A stretch of DNA of 64,000 nucleotides from Ischnura elegans. Taxonomy: Eukaryota; Arthropoda; Insecta; Odonata; Coenagrionidae. The DNA lies in contig NC_060246.1 in the NCBI RefSeq assembly GCF_921293095.1, positions 14,526,001 to 14,590,000 on the forward strand, read 5' to 3'. Numbering within the stretch: the first letter of the stretch is position 1; the number at the start of each line of letters is the position of its first letter. The position numbers were made by a program, and so were the translations under genes. Shown here piece after piece: positions 38,494 to 49,888 of this stretch. The notes beneath the pieces are model-generated. The model did not search any database. It was not told where the DNA came from and saw only the letters and a list, made by a program, of their open reading frames with translations.

Positions 38494-38524
38494 GCTGGGT
38501 CTCAGGCCCAGCCTGAGACCCAGC
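38494..38524. repeat. Perfect 14-bp hairpin (GC-rich)
   Basis: Left arm GCTGGGTCTCAGGC (38494-38507), 3-nt loop CCA, and exact complement at 38511-38524. It lies within a somewhat GC-richer 240-bp patch (38361-38600) that may itself be an old repeat. As RNA it would form a very stable stem. Confidence 0.7.
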
Positions 38525-40892
38525 TTAGCGAGACGTCAGGGCCAATCCTCGGCAATTATGCCTGACCCTCCCACTCATTTATGGCCATACTCACCGCAAG
38601 AATCCATTGCAAAGTGGTTATATGGTGAGTAGTTTTTTCAATCATATATATTTTGTTACATACTACAATTTTTTAATGCTTTGAAATGACTTCTTCCTTT
38701 TGTCCTGTGCGTAATCATTTTTTAAATAAATTCAAGCATTTAAAAATAACGGACTTTGCAGTTGGATCCAACCAAACTGCAATAGGCCTCAATCCATCAC
38801 TCAATCAACCAATCATGTCAATTACTTCCCACGTATATTGCCTTTGGGATATAATCAAAGAAGTTTTTTAGAATAATATTATAAATAATACACTATCAAA
38901 AATCACAGAACAAGTTTATACGTACTGGCCATAAGTTTTTTATTCCTGAAATTATAAAAAGTATTTTCCTACTTTGACGATTCATTTTTTGCCAAGTTTT
39001 ATTGGCCTTTCGAAGTCAAAAAGTGTATATTTCTAGTGAAAATTCTTAATATACTGGAATAGCTAACCAAATATGTATAAAAACAATTAATAACTACGAA
39101 TTGACTAATCGACATGTAGACCTTCTACACAGCAGGGGCAAGTGTGATGCAGCACAGCATCTCTAGGCATGTTTTTCACGCAATTTTGCATACAATCATG
39201 GGTAGGGATATTCTGAAGTCATCAAAATTTTGCAGAAGCATGTATTATAATAGTAGCATAGTAACAAAATTAGGGGGTTAGAGCACGAAATTTTTTGAGT
39301 CAGAAAATAGGGGAGAGTAGATTTTTCACAAGTTAATGGCATTGCCTTTCCCTATTCTTTGAATTCCATTCAGCCCTAACCCAACTAAAGCATTGCCCAA
39401 CAATTTAACCTCACAATCCTCCACTTATAGCTCATAGTCACAACTATCACTAAGCCCAGCATCTAAAAAACCCTCAAACTTCAAGTTAGATCGAATAGTA
39501 AAGAGGTTGGTATTCATGTAGAATGTTTCCTTGAGCACCTCTCTCCTCTAAAATTTTACTCCCTTTTAAAGATGCATCAACTTAAATATTTTCAATGGTC
39601 TTCCTTTCAATAAGTCTTCAAAATGACTGACAAGTCCCACATTCTTTAGTCTCAAAGACTCGCTCCCCCATCAGTCAACATAATATCTAGATAATAGATT
39701 GGTACAAGATAATTGCAGAGTGAATGAAAACATTGATCAGCTGTGAGTTCAACTAGTTACTAAAGGTGAATTGAGGTGAGCTGCTACATGGACGCAAGAA
39801 AAATTTAGAAATAATAATCCTTACACCAATCAAATTTGGAAATTAAGTCTAAAAAAAACCCTGTTTGGAGAATATTATTCCCACATTAATAAGCACAAAG
39901 ATTTTCTTGCCTAAATTAAAGTAAGAGAAATAATAAAAGTAAAAAATGGCACTTGCAGAGATCAAATAATGCCTTATCTAAGAGATAACCTTTCACAATA
40001 AAAATGACTAAAAATTCAAGAAAAATATGCAGGAGTTATTACAACATTCACAAATTAAATTTATACACCACCATGTTTGCTTGAAAATTACAATTGAATG
40101 AAATTGTGAAGACAAATTTCAACAAAAACGTTGCATGTCAGCAAAATAAAAACTGACTACACAGCAATGTAATGTGCACTGAGTCGCCTGCATGAGCACA
40201 AATTGTAAATATCTGAAGAGTAGAAAAATATTCCACTTCAATATGGAAACCAGGATTCCCAATTTTGTAGCATAGAAGGAAGCGAACCAAATCCAAAAGG
40301 AAAAAATAAGCTGTGATAGCTTTACCATTTTCAGCAACTGGGGCTAGATCAGGGTGTATTAGTTTGAGTCCAGGCTAAGGTTGACACAGTGGGATTATAA
40401 CCAGACCCATTAGAATTCTAACCTTGCCATCCATGCCACTCCCTTGGTACAGAAGAAGTTCGTTATAGAGAGAAAGGAATATTTTGAGAATCACATTACA
40501 ACGAGTGATTGGCAATGTATCATCTAAGGGCCTACAATTAACATGTAAAAAATACAGATATAATGAGGCCAAGAAGTTCCTGCCAGAATATGCACTCGAT
40601 ATAAGAAGCCATATCTCTTCAGAGTGGGGCATAACTGGTTAACTAATGAGTAATCCAATGATGGTAGAAATGATAACTCCACAAACAAATATGCGATGTT
40701 TATTTCTCCAGCCACAAAATGTCTTAGCATCACGAATACAATAAACGTAACTGCACTTTGCAACTGCAAGGCACAACTCAACTCAATGAATGACCAGATG
40801 GGGTGAGCGGAGTGTTCACCAAAGAACCATGACATTAAGGCCAGCATAGTTTCATGCAGGGAGAATACTCTGCATGACTGCATGTCGCAGTA

Positions 40893-41192
40893 TGCCGGCG
40901 CTTATTTTTCAAAACTGATCGGATATAAGAATTCATAGTCTCAAAATGTGAAAATTGGTGAGAATAATGTTAAAAAAAAGTTCCAGGTTCATGCAACATT
41001 GGGTAGTGGTGCCTGAAATATCTAAGGGCCTAAATGCAGTTATATTTGTAGTTATTGTGTGTTTACTGCATTTAGGCCTTAAATATCCCAGGCACCACCA
41101 TCCAATGTCGCACGAACCTGGAACTTATTTTACAACATTTTTCTCACCAATTCGCACATTTTAAGATCATTTTTTAAAAATAAGCACCGGCC
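40893..41192. mobile_element. Fold-back MITE with about 130-150 bp terminal inverted repeats
   Basis: The left arm (40893-41040) and right arm (41065-41192) are imperfect reverse complements along their length, joined by a 24-bp loop. The ends read TGCCGGCGCTTA at left and, reverse-complemented, GGCCGGTGCTTA at right; TA flanks both sides, which fits a Tc1/mariner-type target duplication. There is no coding capacity. Indels between the arms indicate age. Confidence 0.75.
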
Positions 41193-41504
41193 TAATGTCA
41201 CAGGGTATTGGGGGCAGTGTCACAGGCTCACCAAGGCCACAAGCCAGGTAGTCCTGTAGATGGGGACTGTACCCCATCAGCAGTGAGAGCTTGTCCAGGC
41301 CATGTCGGGCTGATCGATGGACAATCAGGAAATAATCTAGTCAAAATTAGTCTGCACTTTCTCCACGCTAGTTTGCTTTTTATGTATTATGGCCGTTCTA
41401 CTCTCACGTGAACCAAGCTTATGGCATTAATAAAACTAAATAAAAAGTTGTAAGTAAGTTGATTTCATGGTTTATGTTTAATCAATTTTATGTTTATATC
41501 TAAT

Positions 41505-43032
41505 AGCAAATTCATGCCAATACAGTTATAGTTCTGGTGTTGATGAGATCCCTGGTAATGTAATATACCTCAGCTATGATATGATTAAGTCTCCATTTCT
41601 GCATCTAGTTAATGAATCTCTGAGACTTGGAATTTTTCCAAACTCACTCAAAGTGTCTAAGATTGTGCCCTCTTATAAGAATAAAGGTAATACTGATGAT
41701 TTGAATAACTATAGGCCAATTGCACTGCAAAATGCATTTTCCAAAATTTTTGAAAAAATAGTCTACTCAAGATTTGTATCATTTTTAGACAAACATAACC
41801 TACTTTCTAGTAATCAACATGGGTTTACAAAAGGAAAATCCACAGTTACTGCTATTACTCATGCAATTGATAAAATACTGGTATCCATTGATAATAGAAA
41901 TGAAACTATGGCTTTATTCTATGATTTTACGAAAGCATTTGATCTTGTAAATCATGACCAGCTATTGATTAAACTTTATAGATTGGGCATTAGGGGTACT
42001 CCGCATCAATGGATAAAATCATATCTACACAATAGATCTCAGGTGGTGACCATAAAATTTGATGGAGTCAAATATACTTCAACTGCTCGTCATTCAACAG
42101 TGGGTGTTCCACAAGGATCAACTCTTGGTCCACTATTATTTTTATTATATGCAAATGACCTTTCATCATCCTTATCTTGTAATCAAAATAATACACCAGT
42201 TTTATATGCTGATGACACGACAGTGATAGTGTCATCCAATTCTGAACAATCATTGATTGATCAAGCTCAGTTAATTTCAAATGAGATCAGTAAATGGTCA
42301 AAGGATAACTTTTTAATTATTAACCCTAACAAAAGCAATTTAATGCACTTTAAGACCAGTGGCCCACGATCAGAAAACATCAGTGTAAGTCTGAACAGTA
42401 AACCTATTGATCAAGTGGATAACTGTAAATTCTTAGGAATACATCTGGATTACAAAATGTCCTGGGCAGACCACATTGTATATATCAGCGGCAAACTTAG
42501 TTCTACTTGCTACTTGTTAAGACAGCTCAGTTCCACAGTGGAAAGGAAAACTTTATTAAACCTATATTACAGTGACTTTTATTCACATGTTACTTACAGT
42601 GTAATTTTCTGGGGATCAACTTATAAATCCATTAAAATATTCTGTCTACAAAAACGGGCCATGAGAATAATTGCTCATAAAGGCTATAGGTCTCCCAGTA
42701 GACCAATATTTAAAGAATTGCTTGTACTACCCATTCCGTGTGTATATATATTGTCAACTATTATGTATATAAAGAATAACCTGAAAAATTTCACTTTCAA
42801 TAACAGTGTACATAGCCATAACACTAGATCGCAAAGTGATATTCATCACAATTTTGTACGCACCAGAGTTACTAAAATGGGGCCCACAGAAATGGGCAGC
42901 AAACTTTTTAACAAATTACCGAAGGAGATTAAAAATGTAAATAATTCTAATTTGTTTAAAGCCAAGTTAAAAAAACTACTTCTGGCTAAAATGTATTATT
43001 CAGTTGATGAATACTTAGGTGATGAATTTTAA
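41505..43032 (+). CDS. Partial LINE reverse transcriptase (endonuclease part lost)
   Basis: An open frame of about 508 residues runs from the truncation point to TAA at 43030-43032; the first internal Met is at 41581. Reverse-transcriptase motifs are visible: the palm entry SSGVDEIP, LNNYRPIAL, motif A FYDFTKAFDLVNH with its catalytic Asp, motif B GVPQGSTLGPLLF, motif C LYADDTTV with both catalytic Asp, and the later FLGIHLD. The C-terminal tail includes HNTRSQSD, typical of Jockey/CR1-type proteins, and no RNase H domain is evident. The N-terminal apurinic endonuclease and ORF1 are absent because of 5' truncation, so this copy cannot be autonomous. No stop or frameshift interrupts the remaining frame. 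Confidence 0.9.
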
Positions 43033-43162
43033 CTCTTTATGTTAACAGGTAATTATTCCTGATTAATTATGTATATCTGTATTTTTCTGTATTTACATGT
43101 ATTATTGACGTGCCTTATATCTTGACCATTGCGAATGTACTAGATCGTTGGGCAAATAAAGA

Positions 43163-43201
<39 letters not shown>
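41505..43201 (+). mobile_element. 5'-truncated non-LTR retrotransposon (Jockey/CR1 group) with target duplication
   Basis: An 8-bp direct repeat TATCTAAT (41497-41504 and 43202-43209) flanks the copy, the mark of target-primed reverse transcription. The left breakpoint falls inside the reverse-transcriptase coding region and the right end is an (ATT)n tail after CAAATAAAGATA. The insertion sits inside crol intron 5, antisense to the gene. The short perfect duplication and unbroken reading frame indicate a recent event. Clade placement (Jockey versus CR1-like) is uncertain. Confidence 0.85.

Positions 43202-43204
<3 letters not shown>
43162..43204 (+). repeat. (ATT)n microsatellite tail of the LINE
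   Basis: About 14 units of ATT/TTA follow the element's 3' end. Such tails are made during target-primed reverse transcription in LINE families with simple-repeat rather than poly(A) tails. Confidence 0.85.
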
Positions 43205-43271
43205 CTAATCTGTGATTTTGTACAAGTAGATTATTTTTGTTCTGATAGGACATTAGTCCTTGAGCAATAAA

Positions 43272-44300
43272 TCTATATATATATTAAGAAAGTCGAAATC
43301 TTGTTTGTTAGAACACTTTATGTATTAACTCGAGAACGGCTGCACCGATTTTAATAATGTTAGGTTCTTTGGATTCATATCAGCCCCGGATAACATATAG
43401 GACATCAAAAAAATAGGAAAAGTTCATTTAAAAAATTCATCTTTTTCTAAGGGATATAACTACAAATTAAATTATTTGTTTTGTTTTTGCCAATTTAATG
43501 ACTGAACTTTGTAAAAATATAACATCGCAATTGTTGAATATATTTAAAATATTGAAATTGTATTTTAAAAATTTAATTCGAGATAATTGTAAGCCCAGCT
43601 CGAGTTGACACTTCACTACCGTGTTTGTAAACAAATCTCCAAGCAATTGTTAACAATTGGTAACGTCTGTGTTCCTGTCGACGATTTCAGCAGTTTGATT
43701 TCACTTCGTCAGAATGTTTGCAAATTAGTCTCATCGGAAGGTGAGCTCATCAACAAAGTGTTACCGAATATGATTGATCACCACAAAAATCGCAAATGGT
43801 TGATTGAGCGAGCAATTTTGACGGCCTAGAACGAAGATGTGGATGACTCAAATGAGGTAAATCAGAATCAAATAGTTGGTACTCTGCATGAATTCAAATC
43901 TTTTAACTGTGTAACAAACGAAGACGAAGTGACCAACTATTTATCTGAATATTTAAAGATCTTGGACGTACCTGGCTTACCACGACTAACCTAAAGGTAG
44001 ACTCTATGATCATAATCTTTTGAAACCTAAACCAACCAAAACTTTACAATGGAATGCTTTTGTTGATTAAAAATAAAACTGATAACGAATGTGATTCACG
44101 CGACTATGCTCAAAGGAAATTTCAAAGATAGGAAGTTCTCATTCCGAAAATTCCATGATCCCAACTTATATGCCCTTTTGAGCTTTAACGAATTCCAATT
44201 CATGTTGCATTCGTGATGATGATTAACAAATCACAAGGTCAATTTTCAGTGTTTGTGCTCATATGCTAATGAAAAACCCAAGATTTTATAAGTTTTTGGT
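43272..44300 (+). mobile_element. Degenerate Helitron fragment with helicase remnant
   Basis: It starts TCTATATATATATTAAG after an A, as Helitrons do when inserting between A and T. A typical subterminal sequence with GAACGGCTGCACCGATTTTA (43332-43351) follows. Downstream, broken frames read parts of the PIF1-like helicase C-terminus of Helitron Rep/helicase proteins: LPNMIDHHKNRKWLIERAIL, EDEVTNYLSEYLKILDVPGL and INKSQGQ. The 3' hairpin and CTAG-type end were not located, so the right limit is approximate. Confidence 0.7.
43605..44275 (+). pseudogene. Helitron PIF1-like helicase C-terminal remnant
   Basis: The sequence encodes scattered pieces of the helicase domain 2 of Helitron proteins, in more than one frame and interrupted by several stops (for example TAG at 43827-43829, after AILTA). 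Recognisable pieces are VSSEGELINKVLPNMIDHHK, NQIVGTLHEFKSFNCVTNED and the motif VI neighbourhood INKSQGQ. Walker A and the Rep nuclease are absent. This is a dead fragment within crol intron 5. Confidence 0.75.
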
Positions 44301-44826
44301 ATGAATATGGGAATTCCGTGGCTTTCTCCATCCCTTTAGGATGTAACAAGGGCTCGATGTAGTGAATGATTTTCAGGGGGTTATGAGTACTCATTACACC
44401 GAGCTTCTATTGTATATTGATTTTAACTCACACCCTACACCGTGTTCTTGCATCAGTTATCCTACTCCAGATGAACAAAGTCACTGTTCATAGCCCCATC
44501 TATGTTTATAGAACACAAGGTTCAATCCAAATACTCCTAGTGTTACACAGGGAACATACAGACTGCTCATTCAGTGACACATTGCCTACATTGAGGTAGC
44601 CAACATTATGATTTTTAGAACAGAGACATTATACAAAAGAAGACAAAGCATTGAGAATCTTCTGATATCATCAATCGTAATAGCGTAAAAAGTTGGAAAT
44701 CACCTCAGTAATATGTATTAAACGTCACCCCAATTTAGGAGCAACTAGATTACATCACTCCACAAATATCTTGTACCAATCAAACAAGGACATCATACCA
44801 ACACTTGTGAGGGATATAACTCTTAC

Positions 44827-45089
44827 CCCATTATTGCAATCTGCCTGCCCACTTCCTTGCACCCACTCGTCGTAGGCTTCACCTCATTCTTGATGGCCAT
44901 GATGGCTGCAGCGGCCGCGGCTGCCGCTGCAGCACTTGGGCCACCAACCCCTTGGATGCCACCGACCACACCGTCATCCTTCTGAGTGCCCACCTCCTGG
45001 GACTGCACCACTTCAGGCACAGGCTGAGTCAACTGCTGTTGCGCTCCACCTTGGTCAGGTGGTGGCGCTGGCGCAGCAACCACCACCAC
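44827..45089 (-). CDS. crol: crol exon 5 (Q/V-rich, poly-Ala, SUMO-type motif)
   Basis: The acceptor CCTCGGTAG precedes 45089; an upstream in-frame stop (the TAG of the acceptor itself) limits the exon. It enters in phase 0 and leaves in phase 2 at a strong donor GTAAGA (44826-44821), matching the phase needed by exon 6, so the junction reads QIAIMG-FPGQDIKG. The 87 residues hold VVVVAAPAPPP, a Q-rich segment, a run of ten alanines, and IKNEVKPTTSG. IKNE fits the sumoylation consensus (hydrophobic-K-x-E), and fly Crol carries a similar KQEVKP segment elsewhere. No folded domain is expected. Part of an activation or repression region is plausible. Confidence 0.85.
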
Positions 45090-46192
45090 CTACCGAGGAC
45101 ATTTTCATTCGGGCTTATCATTCCGACAGATATCCCTTCGAAACCCTCGCACTAACACTCATGGAAAAAACTTGGGTAATCAACAATTTGCACACAAATT
45201 TCTCTGTATAGTTGCCTCTTTGAGTATTCTACAAAATAACTCTTGTCAATAAATTAATATTATGCACTCTTTAGCACAAAAATATATCAAATCATTAACC
45301 TCGGACCGGTAACCCCACATTTGTGGCATCTGCAGCATGAATAACAAGAATCACCAGAATAATTACAAATTATATTCATGCTCTCAATAACAAACTAATC
45401 CATGTCAATACATGCATCAAAGAGTGCAAAGAGGTTTCCCAGGCTACAAAAGTGCATGGCAACTCTAGGTCATCTATTAAAGGTGTCTAGCCTAGCATTC
45501 CCTCAAATTACTTGGCTTCAAATCTTGATGAATGGAAATAAATATTTTAAAACAGCTACATACATGGTAAATTGATGACATAAACCATTATATTCTTACC
45601 TACAAGCAAAAATATCATATTTCCATGGACCTACAACAATTTTTTCTACACTTCCGAACTGCCACCGAAACTTGGGTTTGTCTTTCAACAAGAGATAGAG
45701 TCCTTAACATTTATATCACCTAATTATGTACAAAGGAAATTACCAGTAAGCATAATTGAATTTGATGTTTCTTTTTGTTTTTGAAACTCGGGCAAATGTT
45801 GATAAAAGGAAGCCCTAATTTGTATACTATTTTAAACAGCGGAGCTTTTATTATCTTTCATTCGTGAAGTACGATAGGGTAGGAAATGGAGAATAGAGGA
45901 AGATATGAAAGTAAGAATATGGGAGTGTTTCGGGGGATTAGCTAGGGAAGTGATAAACGAATGAAATTACAAACCGTTAAGCTTGTGATGAGAGATAATC
46001 AAGTCTCTACTGCATTTTTAAAAATCACAAACTTATTTTTAACTGTGTGTTATTGCATTCAAAGGTTGGAAAACTATTACTTTTACCGCTTCTTTTTTTT
46101 TTGATAAAATCAAGTCGCTACTGCATTTTTTTTAAAGTGTTGTAAGTAATAATTATCCAACCAAGAAACCTTTACCGTACAACCACGACGTA

Positions 46193-46220
46193 CAGTAGAC
46201 TCTCATTAATACAGACAACC
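46193..46220 (+). mobile_element. Isolated pogo-type terminus (fragment)
   Basis: CAGTAGACTCTCATTAATAC follows a TA and resembles Tigger/pogo ends. I did not find the matching opposite terminus nearby, so this is either a truncated element or a chance match. Confidence 0.35.
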
Positions 46221-46388
46221 TTATTACGAAGTTCTTGTTTTTTTAATTCTTGTAATTTTAAATATTATTAGGGATGGTTAGCAGAATATAAAACTTAATC
46301 TTTTCATCTATTCTGTGGGAGAGTTAAGAAATTACAGACTCAATTTCCAAAAACTGGCACATATCTTCTCGCAGCATGTAAATTTTAA

Positions 46389-46632
46389 CACGTTGCCTAC
46401 GGATGGCAAGAATTCTCATCATTTTTTTCCCGAACGTTCCGGACGGATGACGAAGATTCTCGTCATTTAGGCGCGTCAACCTAAACAATTTTAAAGCATA
46501 CAATACGTATTCGCTTGCGATACGCTTTAAAATTGTTTAGGTTGACGTGCCTAAATGACGAGAATCTTTGTCATACGTCCAGAACGTTTGGGAAAAAAAT
46601 GACGAGAATTCTCGCCATCCGTATGCAACGTT
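46389..46632. mobile_element. Fold-back MITE with TTAA duplications (piggyBac-like)
   Basis: Two arms of equal length, 46389-46500 and 46521-46632 (112 bp each), are near-perfect reverse complements around a 20-bp loop. TTAA flanks both ends (46385-46388 and 46633-46636), the target preference of piggyBac transposases. The terminus reads CACGTTGCCTACGGATGG at left and the reverse complement of the right end reads AACGTTGCATACGGATGG. Each arm holds internal palindromic GACGAGAATTCTCG-type motifs. There is no coding capacity. CpGs are well kept against a depleted background, suggesting youth. Confidence 0.85.
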
Positions 46633-49418
46633 TTAAGGGGCACATTAAGTGACACATAGTTCTATTACTATTCTTTCACTCATCATTAATGAATTCCTAC
46701 TCCTACCCTCTCACTACAAATACAAATTACAGAAGAAAAACAAAAATAATGATTGTGAACATTAAAACTTCATCAAGGAACACCGAAGTGTTCAGGAGAA
46801 GATTGGTATCCTCAGAGTTACTCAGAACCTTATCACTAGAACCAGGGATACTTTTTTATACCAACACTGGCAGCAGAGCTTATCTTGAAGCCATTTTCTT
46901 TTCCAATTTTAAAAATTCTATTGTAATTTTTCTTACCTACTTTATTTATGAATAGTTGCTTTTGGGAATGATGATTGCAATTGCCTTATTTTGCCACGAA
47001 TTATTAAGTAAGTAATCTATACACATCAAAATTATTGAAAATTCAAATTTTTTAATGTGACCATATATTTTTGAATAGATTATAATAATTTTCACTTTTG
47101 AAAAAATAAAAGCATGCAACAAGAAAATGTTACTAGTTCAAAAATATGTACTCCTAGGAAAAAAAGAACATGTACTGAGTAGCAATAACATGCTGCATCT
47201 CCACCAAATTTTATTAAAGTACGCAAAACAATTGTTTGCTTACCTAACAAAATGTCAAAATATTTTTTTCCCTAGCAATCAGGAAATGCAGTGGACCTTA
47301 CTTTCAGTTAAACAAGTGCCATCAACAACCTTACCGTGCCCTACAAACATATATTACACGTTGTGTTACCATGATATTCTCTGTCACCTGCCACTTTCAA
47401 GGAGAGTAAAGTATTGGCACATGCATGAGAAAGATAGAATCCTTAGAGGAAAGATCCAACTCTGCCAGAACCTCTCTGAGAGCTATTTTAAATATGTGAA
47501 ACAACTGTTGATGTTGCACTTCTGGACTTTTTGTTGTAAAATAGGAAACTATAATAGCAAACATCACAGACTAAAACGAAAAACATAAAGGTAAAGAAAA
47601 ACTTATCCATTAAGCCAACCAATACAATCCATGAATCAAGAGGTTTTGTTCATATAAATAACCTCTCTCATGAAAAAAGTCACCATAACTTTGTGAATAA
47701 TAGCTCAAGCCAGCCAACAACTGAAATCACTTTTACTTCTGATGTTGTTTGCTACACTGGCACATGCTGGGAAATCAAAATGATGGCTGATAGGGCTTAT
47801 GATGAGTATCAAAAGGGAACAATAACTTAAACACAGCTGGCAAAATTAACTTTGCCACTCGAGGGCAGATTAGATTTGTTCCTAAGGTTTCAGAAGTACA
47901 CTGCAATAGGATTTCTTATTTTACATAAACTAAAGAATCGCCAACATCTCAATGCACCCACTTCAAATTCATGAAATCATTTGCTCAAAATCAGCGGATT
48001 TAAAGTTGAACATAACCAAAATACACCGGTTTCCAATTCATAATAGAAACATGTTAGCTTAGTCTTGAAACAGACCGAAGAGCACATAATCACACCTATC
48101 AAGCAGGACAACTTGAAAGTGATGCCCAGGTCGCATAATTAGCCACCACATCACTTGAGCTGAGATAGACTCTCCAAATTACATTTCTCCCTTTTAATAT
48201 TGTAACAGTGTAACAGATGGAGAAATTGCAACACAGCACTGATGAGAAATTTCATTGTGAAACACACAAAATTCATATTTTTATCTCAAAAGCAAACATT
48301 TAACTGAAAAAAAAATATTTTAACAGGAAATAATTTTTAAAATTATGATATTAAGGGAAAAATATCATTTATGGTGATTTTTTGAACATATATTAGGCTC
48401 CAAAGATCCAAATAATGCCAAAAGTTCAATCATACAAACAATTTACTTAATAAAAATATGGAGATCTGGGAAACTAAAGACAATGGCAATCATAATAAAG
48501 TAAAACCTAGTCATTGAACTACTCAATGGTTCAGCTGCAGGCAAATGACACAGGCCATTTTAATTTATGATAGTGTTTTTGTAATTTTGTTCCCCAGAAA
48601 TTCCTAATTACTATAAAGTAATCCCATCGTCATTGAATCCTCTCGAGGATGGCACATGGAACATGAACTACATATATCTGTTTGTGGGTATAAGGCCTGA
48701 GCAGCCCAATACTCATCCCCCCACGCTGCCACATTCTGCATCTGGGTTGTCCCCCACCCAAATGCTTTACGCACTCAATTTGCATCAAATCAAACTCCCA
48801 GTTGACAACATTTCTACCCTAGTCAAAATGACAAAATTCCTACCATAGAGACCACAAGTTGACAATATATGCTGGAAATTATGGTAAAGCCAAGCATTTT
48901 TTTTTATGCCCCGAAATGAAATAATAACAGAGATGACCATGCTTGGAGCCATTTTTGGTGCACTTTGATGCATGTAACAGCAGCTAAGAAAGCCATAGTT
49001 ATTTTATTTGAAATCACGGGAATCTTGTGAGGTGGGAACATCTGAAAGAAGTATAATTTAAAATTCTGTTATATAAAGGTGAAAATAACCTTTCTGGACT
49101 TCATTTCACTTGAAATGGCAGATAATTTTTATTCCAATACTTATAGACACCGCATTTTTACAGCACTTTCCATGACATGGAACTACACAAATAGGCTCAA
49201 TTTTAAGAAATGTAGTATAGAAAAATACTAAATAAATGTGCAAATCCAGTGATTGATATGAGAACTGATACAACTGATACCTTTCGACTTAAGTACTTCC
49301 CTAATGACGAAGTTTGCCTATATGTACTTTTAAAAGAAAATTTGGTCAAGACCACAGGCCATTATATTGATACTGCATTACATCTTTCATAAGTCCAACC
49401 ATATCAACGTTTTCATAT

Positions 49419-49523
49419 CACTGTCTCAAACAGCACATAACACTGTCTCAAACAGCAGAGTTTTTCCAAATATTAATATTTTTTCTTTCATAGGCCTGAT
49501 GATGATTTAAAATAAATCGAAAC
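49419..49523 (+). mobile_element. Penelope-like terminal signature with hammerhead-like core, preceded by a 22-bp tandem repeat
   Basis: A 22-bp unit (CACTGTCTCAAACAGC...) is repeated at 49419 and 49441. Next to it, 49496-49523 reads CTGATGAT, a 5-bp stem GATTT/AAATC around AAAAT, then GAAACG. This has the CUGANGA...GAAA arrangement of hammerhead ribozymes, which are established in Penelope-like element terminal repeats. An extra T between core and stem, and no evident stem III partner, make a functional ribozyme unlikely; it is best read as a transposon remnant. Confidence 0.4.
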
Positions 49524-49718
49524 GTTGGCTATAACTTGTTTTACATTGACCTAAACTCCAGGAAATATTATAACAAATATTGATCAGTAAATGTGAAGTA
49601 GGTTAGGAATAAAAAAAGATTAGGATCTGAATAAATCAAGGGTAATTAAGAAATCCTGAAATTAATAAGATCGATTAAGAAAAAAAATTGTAGACGTGAG
49701 AGCACCAGTGAGACCAAC

Positions 49719-49888
49719 CTGCTGCTGGCCATCTTGCGCCAACTGCTGCGGCGAAGCAGAAATTTGCGTTGATGCCTGATGGCCAGTTACAACAACTTGC
49801 TGCTCAGGCTGTCCAGTCTGCTGCTGACTATTGACTAACTGCATGTCACACTGTACTTCACAATGAACAACAGCTTCATCTCTAACAC
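49719..49888 (-). CDS. crol: crol exon 4 (Q-rich)
   Basis: The acceptor TGCCTCCAG precedes 49888 and the exon enters in phase 1 (completing a Gly codon with exon 3). The donor CAG-GTTGGT at 49718 leaves in phase 0, as exon 5 requires. The 56 whole codons read VRDEAVVHCEVQCDMQLVNS, then a Q-rich stretch ending QLAQDGQQQ. Codons are not a pure CAG run and no stop interrupts, supporting selection on protein sequence. Likely an unstructured transcription-regulatory segment. No known domain. Confidence 0.8.

Larger units (their letters stand above)
26447..44826 (-). other. crol: crol intron 5 (18.4 kb, transposon-rich)
   Basis: Between the exon 5 donor GTAAGA and the exon 6 acceptor. 26447-31560 is AT-rich, CpG-poor and shows nothing recognisable beyond A/T runs and an 18-bp palindrome at 29537-29554. 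31565-34250 holds a pogo-like element, a GC-rich repeat fragment and a CpG-retaining island. 34251-38360 shows nothing recognisable except simple A-runs (for example 35469-35482). 38361-38600 has a short perfect hairpin. 38601-40890 shows nothing recognisable. 40893-44300 is a dense cluster of a fold-back element, a LINE and a Helitron fragment. No alternative coding exon was recognised. Confidence 0.8.
45090..49718 (-). other. crol: crol intron 4 (4.6 kb)
   Basis: AT-rich and CpG-poor except for insertions. It holds a fold-back element at 46389-46632 and an isolated pogo-type terminus at 46193-46220. Its upstream end holds a Penelope-like signature near 49496. 45200-46190 and 46640-49410 otherwise show nothing recognisable; a 153-codon plus-strand frame at 47127-47588 has no recognisable family and is probably chance. 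Confidence 0.8.

Noticed and set aside
42068..42280. 70-codon minus-strand frame
   Set aside because: Antisense shadow of the LINE reverse-transcriptase frame.
43162..43204. CRISPR-like or satellite array
   Set aside because: It is a plain (ATT)n tail of a LINE; no spacers, and no CRISPR-type repeat-spacer pattern exists anywhere in the window.
47127..47588. 153-codon plus-strand frame in crol intron 4
   Set aside because: No recognisable family, AT-driven composition and no repeat ends; probably chance, although conservation was not testable here.
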